Notes under the pieces: model-generated
What the model saw: the letters and a program-made list of their open reading frames with translations, nothing else
Told to the model about the DNA's origin: nothing
Database searches by the model: none
Position numbers and translations under genes: made by a program
In this document: one piece after another, positions 63,756 through 64,000 of the stretch
Numbering within the stretch: position 1 is the stretch's first letter
Layout: each line of letters opens with the position of its first letter
NCBI GenBank assembly: GCA_017506865.1
Contig: JAFCMP010000520.1
Location: forward strand, 248,001-312,000
Source: Tribonema minus
Taxonomy: Eukaryota; Sar; Xanthophyceae; Tribonematales; Tribonemataceae
Reading direction: 5' to 3'
Length of the DNA: 64,000 bases

Positions 63756-64000
63756 CTGCGAGGCGCCGGACAATAAACACACAGCACAAAATGCACGTAA
63801 AAAACAACATCATACTTTGCAGTACTGTATGCGTTCGCGTCAGATGCCGTGGCTAGGCTCAAACGGCGTGACCGCAAAGCACGCACGTCAGCAGCATCCC
63901 CCACAAGCACAAAATAGAAAATGCCCCTCCTCCCCCCCTCCCCCCTGCGCTGTCAACCAGCATTCAATAGCATAAGATTTTGGGTCTTGATCTGTAGCGC

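Overview
This window is eukaryotic nuclear DNA from an intron-rich, GC-rich protist, most likely an alga. The reasons are spliceosomal GT-AG (and two GC-AG) introns, a split cytosolic ribosomal protein gene, TTAGGG-type repeats scattered through introns, long Gly/Ala/Gln/Pro tracts, a mariner element of the plant/stramenopile type, and relics that resemble algal DNA-virus or Polinton-like genes. I could not fix the lineage; haptophyte, stramenopile and green alga all remain possible. Nothing here is bacterial, and most long open frames are shadows of low-complexity exons.

Three host genes explain nearly all coding sequence. (1) 1-4266, minus strand, running off the left edge: a longin-domain (VAMP7-like) protein with a long low-complexity tail. 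(2) 4599-5361, plus strand: cytosolic ribosomal protein eL29 in three exons, head-to-head with the longin gene. (3) 6891-63755, minus strand, running off the right edge: one giant gene reconstructed as 54 exons (about 8.2 kb coding, about 2,730 codons) across 57 kb. Exon phases agree at 51 of 53 junctions. Its order is an N-terminal region, PDZ-like segments around a roughly 1,000-residue acidic Ala/Gly-rich region, a VPS9 (Rab5-family GEF) domain, and a long ankyrin array ending in a Ser-rich tail. PDZ + VPS9 + ankyrin beside a longin gene recalls the animal VARP (ANKRD27)-VAMP7 partnership in endosomal trafficking; that functional link is inference.

The introns of the giant gene are the most unusual part. 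Around more than half of its exons a segment covering the splice junction (end of exon plus start of intron, or end of intron plus start of exon) is repeated one to six times at about 100-200 bp intervals. The copies are decayed but often keep the GT or AG. These 'splice-junction echoes', with interstitial TTAGGG-like repeats and long poly-C/poly-G runs at splice sites, seem to have built the introns. The small eL29 gene shows none.

Selfish or viral insertions lie inside introns: a DD37D mariner element with perfect TIRs and a one-base frameshift (36491-38234); a foldback element rich in CGACATG (about 28240-29195); a roughly 600-bp inverted duplication of a VPS9-exon-like segment (31805-32400); a mosaic at 54.7-58.2 kb with a class-3-lipase-like relic, a Rep-like P-loop relic, direct repeats and two back-to-back palindromes; and a possible 3' fragment of a non-LTR retrotransposon (59781-60053).
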